Shown one piece after another: positions 1 through 7,638 of a DNA stretch of 64,000 bases. The notes below the pieces were generated by a model, which did not search any database, was not told the origin of the DNA, and worked only from the letters and a program-made list of their open reading frames with translations. The translations under genes were made by a program, and so were the position numbers. This DNA is from CAZPNX01 sp964588285. GTDB lineage: Bacteria > Edwardsbacteria > AC1 > EtOH8. The DNA is taken from positions 35,545-99,544 of the forward strand of contig CAZPNX010000007.1 of the NCBI GenBank assembly GCA_964588285.1, written 5' to 3'. Each line of letters starts with the position of its first letter. The stretch's first letter is position 1.

Positions 1-586
1 CGGAGAAATTGACGCTTTCGGACGAGGACAGGGAGAACAGTTTTTGAAAATCCTCGCGGTGGGGCTCGATCTCCAGCTGACCGCTAATGAAGGAGGCGGC
101 CTGGGCCAGGCTTTTTACCGGATACACCCGGATGCCTTCGACCAAGGCCGCCTCCCTGGCGTTTCCGGCCGGAACCACCAGCCCCTCCAGCCCCTCCTGC
201 CTGGCCCGGATGGCGATCGACAGGCAGCCGCGTATCGGCCGCACCTCGCCGTCCAAGGAAAGCTCTCCCAGCACCGCCAGCTTTTCGGAACGCCTCAGCG
301 GTGCCTGGCCGTGGGCGGCCAGTATCCCCAGGGCGATGGGCAGGTCGAAGGCCGAGCCTTCCTTGCGAACATCGGCCGGCGCCATGTTGATGGTGATCCG
401 TTTCAGGGGATAGGTGAAGCCGCTGTTCTTGATGGCGCTCTCCACCCGCTCCCTTGATTCCTTGACCGCGCTGTCCGGAAGTCCTACTATGGCAAAATAG
501 GGAACATTGGCCCCCAGATCGGTCTCCACCTCCACCGGAAAGGCGTCTATCCCCAGTACCGCGGCCGAAATGAATTTGGACAGCAT
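1..586 (-). CDS. YifB/ComM family Mg-chelatase-like AAA ATPase, N-terminal part
   Basis: The frame starts at an ATG (584-586) and runs off the left edge, so only about 195 N-terminal residues are present. The protein begins MLSKFISAAVLGIDAFPVEV and continues with GLPDSAVKESRERV and NMAPADVRKEGSAFDLPIAL, hallmarks of the ribosomal-S5-like N-terminal domain of YifB/ComM proteins. The AAA+ ATPase and C-terminal domains would lie outside the window. Family members are linked to branch migration during transformation (ComM); that role is family knowledge only. It follows yraN with a 2-nt gap and is the last visible gene of the ffh-rplS-rnhB operon, a common position for it. Confidence 0.93.
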   Translation of the reverse strand, partial: MLSKFISAAVLGIDAFPVEVETDLGANVPYFAIVGLPDSAVKESRERVESAIKNSGFTYPLKRITINMAPADVRKEGSAFDLPIALGILAAHGQAPLRRSEKLAVLGELSLDGEVRPIRGCLSIAIRARQEGLEGLVVPAGNAREAALVEGIRVYPVKSLAQAASFISGQLEIEPHREDFQKLFSLSSSESVNFS

Positions 587-588
587 CT

Positions 589-942
589 TCAGGCCCTAAA
601 AGCGTCTTTCAGATGTTCTATGGCATCCCTGCCAGCCCCGGTTGAAATCGCCAATACGTCGAACCGGCAATCCACCCGGCCGTAGAGCCCGGTGCGGTAA
701 AGGTAATCCGTGGCCAGACTGATCAGCCGTTTTCTCTTGGCGGCGGTGACCGCCTCCAGCGGCCCGCCCAGCGAGCCCCGTCCCCGGGCCTTCACCTCTA
801 CGAAAACCAGCACCTCCCGGTCGTAGGCGATGATGTCTATCTCACCCTTCCTGCCGGAGCGCCAGTTGCGCTCGGCCAGGCGGTATCCCCGGTTCAGCAG
901 ATAGTTGACGGCCTGTTCCTCTGCCTCCCCGCCTCGCATCAT
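589..942 (-). CDS. YraN/UPF0102 family endonuclease-like protein
   Basis: A 117-residue protein starting MMRGGEAEEQAVNYLLNRGY. GEIDIIAYD followed by LVFVEVKARGRGSLGG is the D...E-V-K pattern of the restriction-endonuclease-like fold in UPF0102. The frame stays open upstream to 1155, but the ATG at 942 overlaps the rnhB stop as ATGA and gives the normal family length of about 115-120 residues, so I take it as the start. RnhB-YraN-YifB adjacency is common in bacteria. The biochemical role of the family is poorly defined; a nuclease role is inferred from the fold. Confidence 0.9.
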   Translation of the reverse strand: MMRGGEAEEQAVNYLLNRGYRLAERNWRSGRKGEIDIIAYDREVLVFVEVKARGRGSLGGPLEAVTAAKRKRLISLATDYLYRTGLYGRVDCRFDVLAISTGAGRDAIEHLKDAFRA

Positions 943-1592
943 CCCGGCTTTAGGATATGAAAGTTTGAACGTTCCACCGGCGCAAAACTGCGGCGGTGAA
1001 TGGCACAGGGTCCTAGCTCGGACAATTTTTCCAGGTGCTGTCTGGTGCCGTATCCCTTGTGCCGGGCGAAACCGTAGCCCGGATACTGCCGGTCGTATTG
1101 GCCCATGATGGCGTCCCGGACGCACTTGGCTACTATCGAGGCGGCGGCAATGCAATAGCTCTTGGAGTCACCGCCCACCACCGCCCGGGCCGGAATGGCA
1201 AGGCATTGCGGCGGCAGCTTGGGGGGCAGCCGCGGGCCGTCGACCAGGACCAAAGCCGGCCTGGCAGTCAGACCGCAGAGGGCATAGTACATGGCCTGCT
1301 CGGCGGCCCGCAGGATGTTGATGCGATCTATCTGCTCGGAATCCACCACCCCCAGGCCCACGGCCAAGGCGTTTTGCAGAATAGGCCGCAGCAGCTTCTG
1401 CCTCTGGGAAGAGGAAAGCTTTTTGGAATCGTCGATCCCGGCAATCGGGGACTCCGGGGGCAGGATGACCGCCGCCGCCACTACCGGCCCGGCCAGCGGC
1501 CCCCGGCCGGCCTCGTCCACTCCGGCCAGGGGCCGGGCGCCAGTCTTTAGGTCGAAATCGACCAGACGACTGACTCCCTCTCCTCTGGGCAT
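939..1592 (-). CDS. rnhB: Ribonuclease HII
   Basis: A 217-residue protein that cleaves RNA in RNA-DNA hybrids and excises single ribonucleotides from DNA. The signature LAGVDEAGRGPLAGPVVAAA (about residues 22-41) carries the catalytic Asp26-Glu27 pair. DSKKL follows at about residue 55, VLVDGP supplies the third acidic residue, and SIVAKCVRD is the conserved helix. An N-terminal extension of about 20 residues is slightly longer than usual. It lies 14 nt downstream of rplS and overlaps yraN by 4 nt, so the three are probably co-translated. Confidence 0.96.
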   Translation of the reverse strand: MPRGEGVSRLVDFDLKTGARPLAGVDEAGRGPLAGPVVAAAVILPPESPIAGIDDSKKLSSSQRQKLLRPILQNALAVGLGVVDSEQIDRINILRAAEQAMYYALCGLTARPALVLVDGPRLPPKLPPQCLAIPARAVVGGDSKSYCIAAASIVAKCVRDAIMGQYDRQYPGYGFARHKGYGTRQHLEKLSELGPCAIHRRSFAPVERSNFHILKPG

Positions 1593-1605
1593 GGCTGGGC
1601 GATCC

Positions 1606-1989
1606 TCAGGCAGTCTGGGCCTTCGGCTCCTCGGCCGTTTCCAGTTTCTCCTGGACCTTGGCCGCCTTTCCGGTCAGCTTCCGCAGGTAATAAAGCTTGG
1701 ACCTACGCACCATGCCTTTTCTTACCACCGTGATCTTGGCGATGTTTGGCGAGTGGGTGGGGAAAATGCGCTCCACCCCGACGCCGCCCGAGATCTTGCG
1801 GACGGTGAAGGTGGCCGACAGACCCTGCCCCTTGCGCTGCAGCACCACGCCCTGAAACGCCTGGAGACGCTCCTTCTCGCCCTCGATCACCCGCACCTGG
1901 ACCTTGACCGTATCCCCCGGCCTGAAGTCCGGCAGGTCCTTCTTGATGTACTCGGCCTCGACGCTTCTGACGGCCGCTTGTTTGTTCAT
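1606..1989 (-). CDS. rplS: 50S ribosomal protein L19
   Basis: A 127-residue protein of the 30S/50S interface. DFRPGDTVKVQVRVIEGEKE, VVLQRKGQGLSATFTVRKIS and GVGVERIFPTHSPNIAKI are diagnostic for L19. The basic segment VRRSKLYYLRKLTGKAAKV is followed by an acidic/Ala tail of about 20 residues beyond the usual end. The trmD-rplS order matches the canonical operon. About 100 bp of AT-rich sequence separate it from trmD. Confidence 0.97.
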   Translation of the reverse strand: MNKQAAVRSVEAEYIKKDLPDFRPGDTVKVQVRVIEGEKERLQAFQGVVLQRKGQGLSATFTVRKISGGVGVERIFPTHSPNIAKITVVRKGMVRRSKLYYLRKLTGKAAKVQEKLETAEEPKAQTA

Positions 1990-2093
1990 GGATGTGCCCT
2001 TTCGTTTATTTTTTCTTGTTTTATGTTTTCGCGAATATCTACATTCGCTCCTTAAGGGAAAGGCTAATTTAACAAATACCGGCGTCTGGAAGA

Positions 2094-2825
2094 TCAGATG
2101 CCAGCACCTTTCAATTTATCCAGCATTTCCCGGTCCCGATCGTCCAGGCCGGCCCTTTCCAGCAGCTCGGGACGAAATTTGAGAGTGAGCCGCAGCGACT
2201 CCCGCCTCCGCCATTCGGCTATCCTAGCGTGGTTGCCGGAGCGCAGCACCTCAGGCACCTTCATTCCCCGGAATTCTTCGGGCCGGGTGTAATGGGGGTG
2301 GTCCAAAAGACCGTTCTCGAACGAGTCCCTCTGGGCCGATTCCGGATCGGAGATGGCGCCCGGCAGCAGCCTGACCACCGAGTCGATCAGGGCCAGGGCC
2401 GCCGGCTCGCCGCCGGAGAGGATGTAGTCGCCCAAGGAGATGTCGTCGTCCACCAGGGACCGCACCCGCTCGTCGATGTCCTTGTAATGTCCGCAGACTA
2501 GGGCCAGATGCCTCATCCCGGCCAGCTCCCGGACCGCCGTCTGTTTGTAAACGCGCCCCCTGGGAGACAGCAAAATAACCCTGGCGTCCGGATCTTCGTC
2601 CTTGACCGATCCGATGGCCGCAGCCAACGGCTCCGGCTTCATCACCATGCCCGGCCCTCCGCCGTAAGGGGTGTCGTCGCAAACCTTGTGTCTGTCGTTG
2701 GCGAAATCCCTGATGTTCACCAGCCGGTACTCTACCAGTCCCCGCTCCCGGGCCAGGCCCAGGATGCTGGCCCCTAGGGCCCCGGGAAAAAACTCGGGAA
2801 ACAGCGTCAGGACGTCTATCTTCAC
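2094..2825 (-). CDS. trmD: tRNA (guanine-N1)-methyltransferase (m1G37)
   Basis: A 243-residue SPOUT-fold enzyme that methylates N1 of G37 next to the anticodon to prevent frameshifting. The start MKIDVLTLFPEFFPG, the loop DDTPYGGGPGMVMKPEP, LVCGHYKDIDERV and the knot segment ISLGDYILSGGEPAALAL are all present; the usual GRYEGIDERV is slightly altered to GHYKDIDERV. The start codon is GTG (2823-2825), overlapping the rimM stop as GTGA, so the two are translationally coupled. Confidence 0.97.
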   Translation of the reverse strand: MKIDVLTLFPEFFPGALGASILGLARERGLVEYRLVNIRDFANDRHKVCDDTPYGGGPGMVMKPEPLAAAIGSVKDEDPDARVILLSPRGRVYKQTAVRELAGMRHLALVCGHYKDIDERVRSLVDDDISLGDYILSGGEPAALALIDSVVRLLPGAISDPESAQRDSFENGLLDHPHYTRPEEFRGMKVPEVLRSGNHARIAEWRRRESLRLTLKFRPELLERAGLDDRDREMLDKLKGAGI

Positions 2826-3334
2826 CTTAACCCCTCGCGGTCGTCGATGACCATGAACCCATGCTCTGCGTCCACTCTCTGGATGATGTCGCCTTGCGCC
2901 GGGATCCCGAAGCCGCCCAAAGCCCCCTCGACGCGGTAGACGTCACAGGCCGGCATGGCCTCGATCTCGACGATCCTGCCCAGGCTTTCGCCGGCCGCCG
3001 ACCTGACCTCCATCCCCAGTATCTGGAAGGTGTAGTAGCTGCCCTGGGGAAGGGGTGGAAGGTCGCCGGCCTCGATCGCCAGCTCGGCGCCGCGAATCTC
3101 CCGCGCCTGCTCCGGGGAATCGAAGCCGGACAGCTTGACGATCCCGTAGCGCCCCTGGCCCACGAACCGTTCCACCTGGGCCTCCCTGATCCTTTCGCCC
3201 TGGACGATCAGCAGCCGGGCCCCCTTGCGGAAGCGTTCCGGATTGTCGCTGGCCAGCTCAATCCTGACGGCGCCCTTGAGTCCGTGCGGCTTGAGCACCG
3301 CGGCCACGGTCGCCAGGTCCCTGTCCTGTGGCAT
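2822..3334 (-). CDS. rimM: 16S rRNA processing protein RimM
   Basis: A 170-residue ribosome maturation factor that acts on the 30S head. The N-terminal barrel has VAAVLKPHGLKGAVRIELAS and the C-terminal PRC-barrel has YYTFQILGMEVRSAAGESLG. The order khpA-rimM-trmD is typical. It ends in a TGA overlapping the trmD GTG start. Confidence 0.95.
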   Translation of the reverse strand: MPQDRDLATVAAVLKPHGLKGAVRIELASDNPERFRKGARLLIVQGERIREAQVERFVGQGRYGIVKLSGFDSPEQAREIRGAELAIEAGDLPPLPQGSYYTFQILGMEVRSAAGESLGRIVEIEAMPACDVYRVEGALGGFGIPAQGDIIQRVDAEHGFMVIDDREGLR

Positions 3335-3355
3335 GGCCCCGCCGGTCGCCGATGT

Positions 3356-3589
3356 CTACTCGATGATCTCCAGGGTGGTCCGCTTGCCCAGCTTGGTGCC
3401 GGCCGCGGCCAGCAGGGTCCTGATGGACTGGGCGGTGCGCCCCTTCTTGCCGATGACCTTGCCGATGTCCTCCTTGGCCACCCGCAGCTCGTAGATCAGC
3501 GCTCCGTCCCGGGCCACCTCGGTCACCGATACCTTGTCCGGCTTGTCCACCAGCGATTTGGCCAGATAGTCCACTAGATCCTTCAGCAT
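3356..3589 (-). CDS. khpA: KH-domain RNA-binding protein KhpA (YlqC family)
   Basis: A 77-residue protein starting MLKDLVDYLAKSLVDKPDKV, with the single KH motif VIGKKGRTAQSIRTLL (the GxxG loop is GKKG). Length and position between rpsP and rimM match KhpA/YlqC, which in Firmicutes pairs with KhpB to bind many RNAs. The frame is open further upstream to 3655, but that extension lies inside rpsP and has no conserved content; the chosen ATG lies 4 nt after the rpsP stop. Confidence 0.92.
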   Translation of the reverse strand: MLKDLVDYLAKSLVDKPDKVSVTEVARDGALIYELRVAKEDIGKVIGKKGRTAQSIRTLLAAAGTKLGKRTTLEIIE

Positions 3590-3593
3590 GGCC

Positions 3594-3929
3594 TCAGCCC
3601 TTCTTCTTGGCGGCCAGCCGGTCCTTGTGGGCCTTTTTGGTCTTCTCCGAAGCAAAGACGATCTTCACCGGAGTCTCGCCTTTGGACTCGGACTTCTCCG
3701 CCATCTTTACCAGCCGCATCACCGTCGAGGAGACGATGGCACCCTTCTTGATCCAGTCCTTGGCCCGGTCCAGCTCCAGAGTGGCCTGCCTGGGGTTGGC
3801 GTCCGGCCGGTAGTAGCCCAGGGTGTCGAGGGCCGAGCCGTCCCGCTTGGACCGGGTGGGCAGGACCACGATCCGGTAGAAGGCGTTCTTGTTGCTTCCC
3901 ATCCGGGAGAGTCTGATGGATACCGACAT
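3594..3929 (-). CDS. rpsP: 30S ribosomal protein S16
   Basis: A 111-residue S16: MSVSIRLSRMGSNKNAFYRI opens the protein, then VVLPTRSKRDG and LDTLGYYRP. The C-terminus has a Lys-rich extension (KTKKAHKDRLAAKKKG). The open frame begins at 3989, but a GGAGGT ribosome-binding site directly precedes the ATG at 3929, which is also where family homology begins. It is the second gene of the ffh operon. Confidence 0.96.
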   Translation of the reverse strand: MSVSIRLSRMGSNKNAFYRIVVLPTRSKRDGSALDTLGYYRPDANPRQATLELDRAKDWIKKGAIVSSTVMRLVKMAEKSESKGETPVKIVFASEKTKKAHKDRLAAKKKG

Positions 3930-3993
3930 GCCTTGGTTACCTCCGCTTTGTTTGCTGTTTATTGATAGTTCCCCAATTTCACCGATCATCTTT

Positions 3994-4080
3994 GTCCCCT
4001 CTTGAGAGGGGGCGGGGGTGTGTCAACGCTGTTGAAATGGAACCTACACACCCCATGTTCCCCTCTTGATAGAGGGGACT
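3994..4080. repeat. Miniature inverted-repeat element between ffh and rpsP
   Basis: Two arms in inverted orientation, about 3994-4023 and 4045-4080. Each arm contains its own small palindrome (CCCCTCTTGAGAGGGG and CCCCTCTTGATAGAGGGG) next to a G-rich stretch ending GGGGTGTGT (left) or its complement ACACACCCC (right). The ~21-bp centre encodes nothing. It lies inside the ffh operon, so the transcript would carry the hairpins. A MITE-like or REP-like element is my interpretation; no target duplication was identified. Confidence 0.6.
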
Positions 4081-4092
4081 TAGTGCGCGGGA

Positions 4093-5412
4093 TTATTGCA
4101 TCCCCAGCGGCAGCTGCATCCGCCGGCCCTTGCCCTTAGCCGCCATCTTCATCAGCTTCTGGGCGGCCTCGAACTGCCGCAGTAGCTGGTTGACCTCCTG
4201 GACCGAGGTGCCGCTGCCCCTAGCCACCCGCATCCGCCGGCTGCCGTTGAATATCTGGGGGTTCCTCCGCTCCTTGGGGGTCATGGAGGAAATGATGGCC
4301 TCCATCCGGGTCAGGGCCTTCTCGTCTATCTCGGCTTGGGCCGCCTTGGGCATGCCCGGAATCATCCCGGCCAGATCCTGCAACGATCCCATCTTCTTCA
4401 CCTGCCGCATCTGCTCGGCGAAGTCCTCCAGGGTCAGCCGGTCCTTTTTGGCCTTCTCCTCGAGCCTGGCCGCCTCCTTGGCGTCGAAGGCCGCCTGGGC
4501 CTTTTCCACCAGGGTGACGATGTCGCCCATGCCCAGGATGCGCGAGGCCATCCGCTCCGGGTGGAACTCCTCCAGATCGCCCAGCTTCTCGCCGGTTCCG
4601 ACAAACTTGATGGGGGAGCCGGAGACCGCCCGCAGCGACAGGGCCGCGCCGCCCCGGGCGTCGCTGTCCAGCTTGGTGAGGATGGCGCCGGTCAGGCCGA
4701 GCTTGGCATTGAACTCGGCGGCCACGTTGGCCGCGTCCTGGCCGGTCATGCTGTCCAGCACCAATAGGATCTCATGGGGCCTGGCCGCGGCCTTGGTGCG
4801 CACCAGCTCGGCCATCATCTCGGCGTCGATGTGCAGGCGGCCGGCCGTGTCTAAGATGACCGCGTCGGCCAGCTTGCGCACCCCGGTCTCGACCGCCCCG
4901 GCGCAGATGGCGGCCACGTCGTTGGAATCCGACTTGAAGAAGATGCAGCCGGCCTGCTGGGAGAGTATCTCCAACTGCTCGGCGGCCGCCGGACGATAGA
5001 TGTCAGCCGCCGCCAGCACCACCCTCTTGCCCAAGCGCTTGAGCAGCCCCCCCAGCTTGGCGCAGGTGGTGGTCTTGCCCGATCCCTGCAGGCCGCAGAC
5101 CATGACCACGGTCGGCGGCTGGGAGGCGAAGCGCAGGGCCTCCCGTTTGCCGCCCAGGGTTTCCTTGAGCTGCTCGTGGACTATCTTGACGAACTGGTGG
5201 CCCGGGGTGATGCTGGAGAGGACTTCGGCCCCCAGCGCCCGCTCCTGCACCCTGGCCACGAAGTCCTCGGCCACCTTGAGGTTTACGTCGGCCTCCAAAA
5301 GGGCCAGCCGCACCTGGGCCGCGGCCTCCCGGACGTTGGCCTCGGAGAGCTTGCCCTGGCCGGTGAGGTTTTTGAATAGGGAGGATAGTTTTTCGGTTAA
5401 AGAATCGAACAT
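4093..5412 (-). CDS. ffh: Signal recognition particle GTPase Ffh (SRP54)
   Basis: A 439-residue SRP protein that binds 4.5S-like RNA and hydrophobic signal sequences and docks with FtsY at the membrane. The N domain is MFDSLTEKLSSLFKNLTGQG onward; the G domain has GLQGSGKTTTCAKLGGLLK (P-loop, about residue 105), ADIYRPAAAEQL, DTAGRLHID and TKLDSDARGGAALS; the Met-rich M domain carries the RNA-binding stretch SRRMRVARGSGTSVQEVNQL and ends LPLGMQ. The receptor gene ftsY is in the same window. It is the first gene of the ribosomal operon, behind a strong promoter and a long structured leader. Confidence 0.98.
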   Translation of the reverse strand: MFDSLTEKLSSLFKNLTGQGKLSEANVREAAAQVRLALLEADVNLKVAEDFVARVQERALGAEVLSSITPGHQFVKIVHEQLKETLGGKREALRFASQPPTVVMVCGLQGSGKTTTCAKLGGLLKRLGKRVVLAAADIYRPAAAEQLEILSQQAGCIFFKSDSNDVAAICAGAVETGVRKLADAVILDTAGRLHIDAEMMAELVRTKAAARPHEILLVLDSMTGQDAANVAAEFNAKLGLTGAILTKLDSDARGGAALSLRAVSGSPIKFVGTGEKLGDLEEFHPERMASRILGMGDIVTLVEKAQAAFDAKEAARLEEKAKKDRLTLEDFAEQMRQVKKMGSLQDLAGMIPGMPKAAQAEIDEKALTRMEAIISSMTPKERRNPQIFNGSRRMRVARGSGTSVQEVNQLLRQFEAAQKLMKMAAKGKGRRMQLPLGMQ

Positions 5413-5432
5413 GCGTGCCCTATGTCACGACA

Positions 5433-5545
5433 AATAAAATCGCTGCCAGCCAAGTGCTGCAATGATCCCTCAACTCCGCCAGGGATCCGGCGTAACTGAC
5501 AGCGATCTACCTTTCGGGTTCGCCGTTATATGTATGTTCTCTACT
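5433..5545 (-). promoter_or_regulatory. Structured 5' leader of ffh, unassigned RNA
   Basis: The leader between the promoter and the ffh ATG can form a long helix: ATCGCTGTCAG (5496-5506) pairs with CTGGCAGCGAT (5439-5449) over about 11 bp and is followed by UUUUAUUU. Inside it GGATCCCT/AGGGATC (5464-5487) makes a second hairpin. Upstream, CGGCGAAC (5518-5525) can pair with GTTACGCCG (5488-5496); the 5' strand of the long helix sits in that loop, so the two helices form either a pseudoknot or a switch. A CCGAAAGG tetraloop hairpin lies inside. I cannot match it to a riboswitch class I know; it lacks the GGAA-capped helix of SRP RNA. Confidence 0.5.
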
Positions 5546-5559
5546 TGCTGAGTACGATA

Positions 5560-5588
5560 ATTATACCAAAACCGGTTGGTTAGTGCAA
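5560..5588 (-). promoter_or_regulatory. Sigma-70-type promoter for the ffh operon
   Basis: -35 TTGCAC (5583-5588), 17-bp spacer, perfect -10 TATAAT (5560-5565) on the minus strand. Transcription would start near 5553, about 140 nt upstream of the ffh ATG. Confidence 0.75.
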
Positions 5589-5628
5589 CAGTGCAAGTCG
5601 TTATGGATTCCAGCCTTCAAGCCGGCGC

Positions 5629-5664
5629 CCCGCCACACTTCGACTCCGCTCAGCGTTCGGCGGG
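5629..5664. repeat. Intergenic copy of the TTCGACTnnGCTC repeat family
   Basis: CTTCGACTCCGCTCAG (5638-5653) lies in a larger imperfect palindrome whose arms are CCCGCC and GGCGGG. It is noncoding here, between ferritin and the ffh promoter. Related sequences recur inside genes near 8290, 52800, 58770 and 60035. Nearby AAGTCTTAGTGTCTTGGTGG (5713-5732) is another simple dispersed motif. Confidence 0.6.
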
Positions 5665-5745
5665 ACTTTTGTGAACAAGCACGGAATGACAAGGGTGCGT
5701 AAAAGGCAGGAAAGTCTTAGTGTCTTGGTGGTTTGGTTACCCCGG

Positions 5746-6234
5746 CTACTCCCGCTTGCCCAGCTGATGATCTATCTGTATCAGGGCGCCCTTGGACTCG
5801 CCGGCCATCTTCAGCTTCTCGACTATGGCCAGGGTCTGGGCCTCCTCCTCCACCTGCTCGGTGACGAACCACTGGCACATCACCGCCGCGGCGTGGTCGC
5901 CCTCCTTCTGGGCCAGGTTGACAATGTCGTAGATCATCCCGGTCACCTTCTGCTCGTGGCCGTAGGCGGCCTCGAACACGGCCAGCGGCGACTTCCACTC
6001 CTTGGGCGGGGCCTCGATGGCCCTCAGGTCTATCCTGGCCGAGCGCTCCTCCAGGTGGTGATAGAACTTCATGGCGTGCTCCACCTCTTCCTTGGCTTGG
6101 GCCTTGAGCCAGTGGGCCATGCCGGTCAGGTTCTGGTCGTTGCACCAGACGGCCATGGACAGGTAGAGGTAGGCCGAGTACAGCTCGGCCTGGATCTGCT
6201 TGTTGATGATGTCCTGGACGGTGGGCTTCATCAT
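5746..6234 (-). CDS. ftn: Ferritin (non-heme, FtnA-like)
   Basis: A 162-residue iron-storage protein of the ferritin-like four-helix fold. Ferroxidase ligands are visible: Glu in QAELYSAYLYLS, Glu/His in KEEVEHAMKFY, Glu in HEQKVTGMIYD, and Glu/Gln in WFVTEQVEEEAQT. There is no central haem-ligand Met as in bacterioferritin, so FtnA-type is preferred. The start MMKPTVQDIINKQIQAE is preceded by AAGGAGA. It sits next to a flavodiiron/rubredoxin module, which suggests a joint oxygen/iron stress role (inference from context). Confidence 0.95.
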   Translation of the reverse strand: MMKPTVQDIINKQIQAELYSAYLYLSMAVWCNDQNLTGMAHWLKAQAKEEVEHAMKFYHHLEERSARIDLRAIEAPPKEWKSPLAVFEAAYGHEQKVTGMIYDIVNLAQKEGDHAAAVMCQWFVTEQVEEEAQTLAIVEKLKMAGESKGALIQIDHQLGKRE

Positions 6235-6306
6235 GGGGGGTCTCCTTCTATCGATTACTAATTACTGAACTGCTGTCACCCTGAGATCTCTCACCTGCCC
6301 TGCTAG

Positions 6307-6339
6307 CTGAAGGATGAGCCTGATGATGTCATCCTTCAA
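6307..6339 (-). terminator. Hairpin after fprA
   Basis: TTGAAGGATGA (6329-6339) and TCATCCTTCAG (6307-6317) form an 11-bp stem just downstream of the fprA stop on the minus strand. There is no clear U-tract, so it may stabilise a 3' end or be a palindromic repeat rather than an intrinsic terminator. Confidence 0.4.
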
Positions 6340-6379
6340 TTTGTCGGGCGGGATGTCTTATCAGGATGATATTGGATTG

Positions 6380-7558
6380 TCAGACGATCCCTATCGACTT
6401 GTGCTTCTCGAGTATAGTATCCGCCAACCTGTCCAGCGCCCGGAAGTCCTCAACCCGGGGCGCGCCCTTGATGTACACCGGCTCCAGCATCTCGGCTTTA
6501 AGGTTGGCCAGAAGCGATTTGACGGCCTCTGGAGCCTTGGTGCCCCAGCCGTAGGAGCCGATGAGCGACAGAAAACGAGTCTTCGGCCGCAGCGCCCCCA
6601 CTAAGGCCGCGGCGTACAAGCCCTGGGGATGCGGCCCCACCAACGCGGTGGAGGTTCCCAAAACTACGGTGGCCGCGTCCACCAGGGCTGAGGCCAGCTC
6701 GCCCAGGTCGGTCTCAGTCAGCTTGAACGGTTTGACCTCCACCCCGCGAACCATCAGCGAGTCTATCAGGTGATGGGCCATGGCCTCGGTGCTGCCGTGC
6801 ATGGACACCCAGGGCAGGACCACTATGTTCTTCACTTTATCGGATGACCATTCCCGGTAAGCGTCCATGATGAAGAACGGCTTCCTGTGGACCGGCCCGT
6901 GGCTGGGGCAGATGAGTTCCGGGGAGAGCGATTCTATCCTGTCGAGGTACTTGGGCTGGGAGCTGCGGAAGGGCATCATGATCTCGGCGTAGTAGCGCCT
7001 GGCCCCGGCCAGCACCTCGTCCCGGTCGGAGAAAAGCGATGAAGAGGCCAGGTGCGACCCCAGAAAATCGCAGGTAAAGAGGACCTTTTCTTCCTGGAGC
7101 CAGGTGAACTGGGTCTCGGGCCAGTGAACCCAGGGCGCCAGGATGGTCTCCAGGCTCAGACCGCCCAGGTCCAGCTTCTCGCCCTCGCCCAGGACCAGGA
7201 ACTTGTCGTCGGGGATGTGCAGATGGTCCTTGAGGAGGTCGCGGCACTTGGCATTGGTGGCCACCTTGGCTTGGGGAAACCTCTCCAGCAACATGGGGAT
7301 GGAGCCGGAGTGGTCCTGCTCGCAGTGGTTGGCCACGATGTAGTCGAGCTTCTCGATCCCCAGCGCCTTGAGATTGGCCGCCAGCTCCGGGAACTTGGGC
7401 GGGTCGACGGTATCTATCAGCGCCGTCTTGGAGGAGCCCCTGACCAGATAGCTGTTGTAGCTGGTGCCCTGCGGCAGGGGGATCAACTCGTCGAACAGGC
7501 GGCGGTCCCAGTCCTGGGAGCCGACCCAATGGACGTGCTCGGTGATCTTGCGATTCAT
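6380..7558 (-). CDS. fprA: Flavodiiron protein (A-type flavoprotein, O2/NO reductase)
   Basis: A 392-residue two-domain enzyme. The metallo-beta-lactamase domain has all diiron ligands: His78, Glu80, Asp82 and His83 in NHCEQDHSGS, His145 in PWVHWPET, Asp164 in CDFLGSH, and His220 in CPSHGPVHR. A flavodoxin domain follows from about residue 250 (VVLPWVSMHGSTEAMAHHL, an FMN phosphate loop). Such proteins reduce O2 to water or NO to N2O with electrons from rubredoxin. A rubredoxin and a flavin reductase gene lie directly upstream, which supports a complete electron-transfer chain. It points to an anaerobic or microaerophilic lifestyle. Confidence 0.95.
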   Translation of the reverse strand: MNRKITEHVHWVGSQDWDRRLFDELIPLPQGTSYNSYLVRGSSKTALIDTVDPPKFPELAANLKALGIEKLDYIVANHCEQDHSGSIPMLLERFPQAKVATNAKCRDLLKDHLHIPDDKFLVLGEGEKLDLGGLSLETILAPWVHWPETQFTWLQEEKVLFTCDFLGSHLASSSLFSDRDEVLAGARRYYAEIMMPFRSSQPKYLDRIESLSPELICPSHGPVHRKPFFIMDAYREWSSDKVKNIVVLPWVSMHGSTEAMAHHLIDSLMVRGVEVKPFKLTETDLGELASALVDAATVVLGTSTALVGPHPQGLYAAALVGALRPKTRFLSLIGSYGWGTKAPEAVKSLLANLKAEMLEPVYIKGAPRVEDFRALDRLADTILEKHKSIGIV

Positions 7559-7561
7559 AAC

Positions 7562-7630
7562 GTGAAATTCAAAATCACAAATTCAAAATTCAAAATGGCA
7601 TTTTTGAATTTTAAGTTTTGGATTTTGTGC
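7562..7630. repeat. AT-rich inverted repeat between rubredoxin and fprA
   Basis: A near-palindrome built from CAAATTCAAAATTCAAAATG on the left and ATTTTTGAATTTT with GGATTTTG on the right, far richer in AT than its surroundings. It fills the 80-bp gap between two genes that should be co-expressed. A related motif is read in frame inside ftsY (21405-21439). Confidence 0.65.
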
Positions 7631-7638
7631 TTTGGTTG

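Noticed and set aside
5433..5553. SRP RNA gene next to ffh
   Set aside because: The position fits, but the conserved GGAA-capped helix 8 with its symmetric internal loops is absent.
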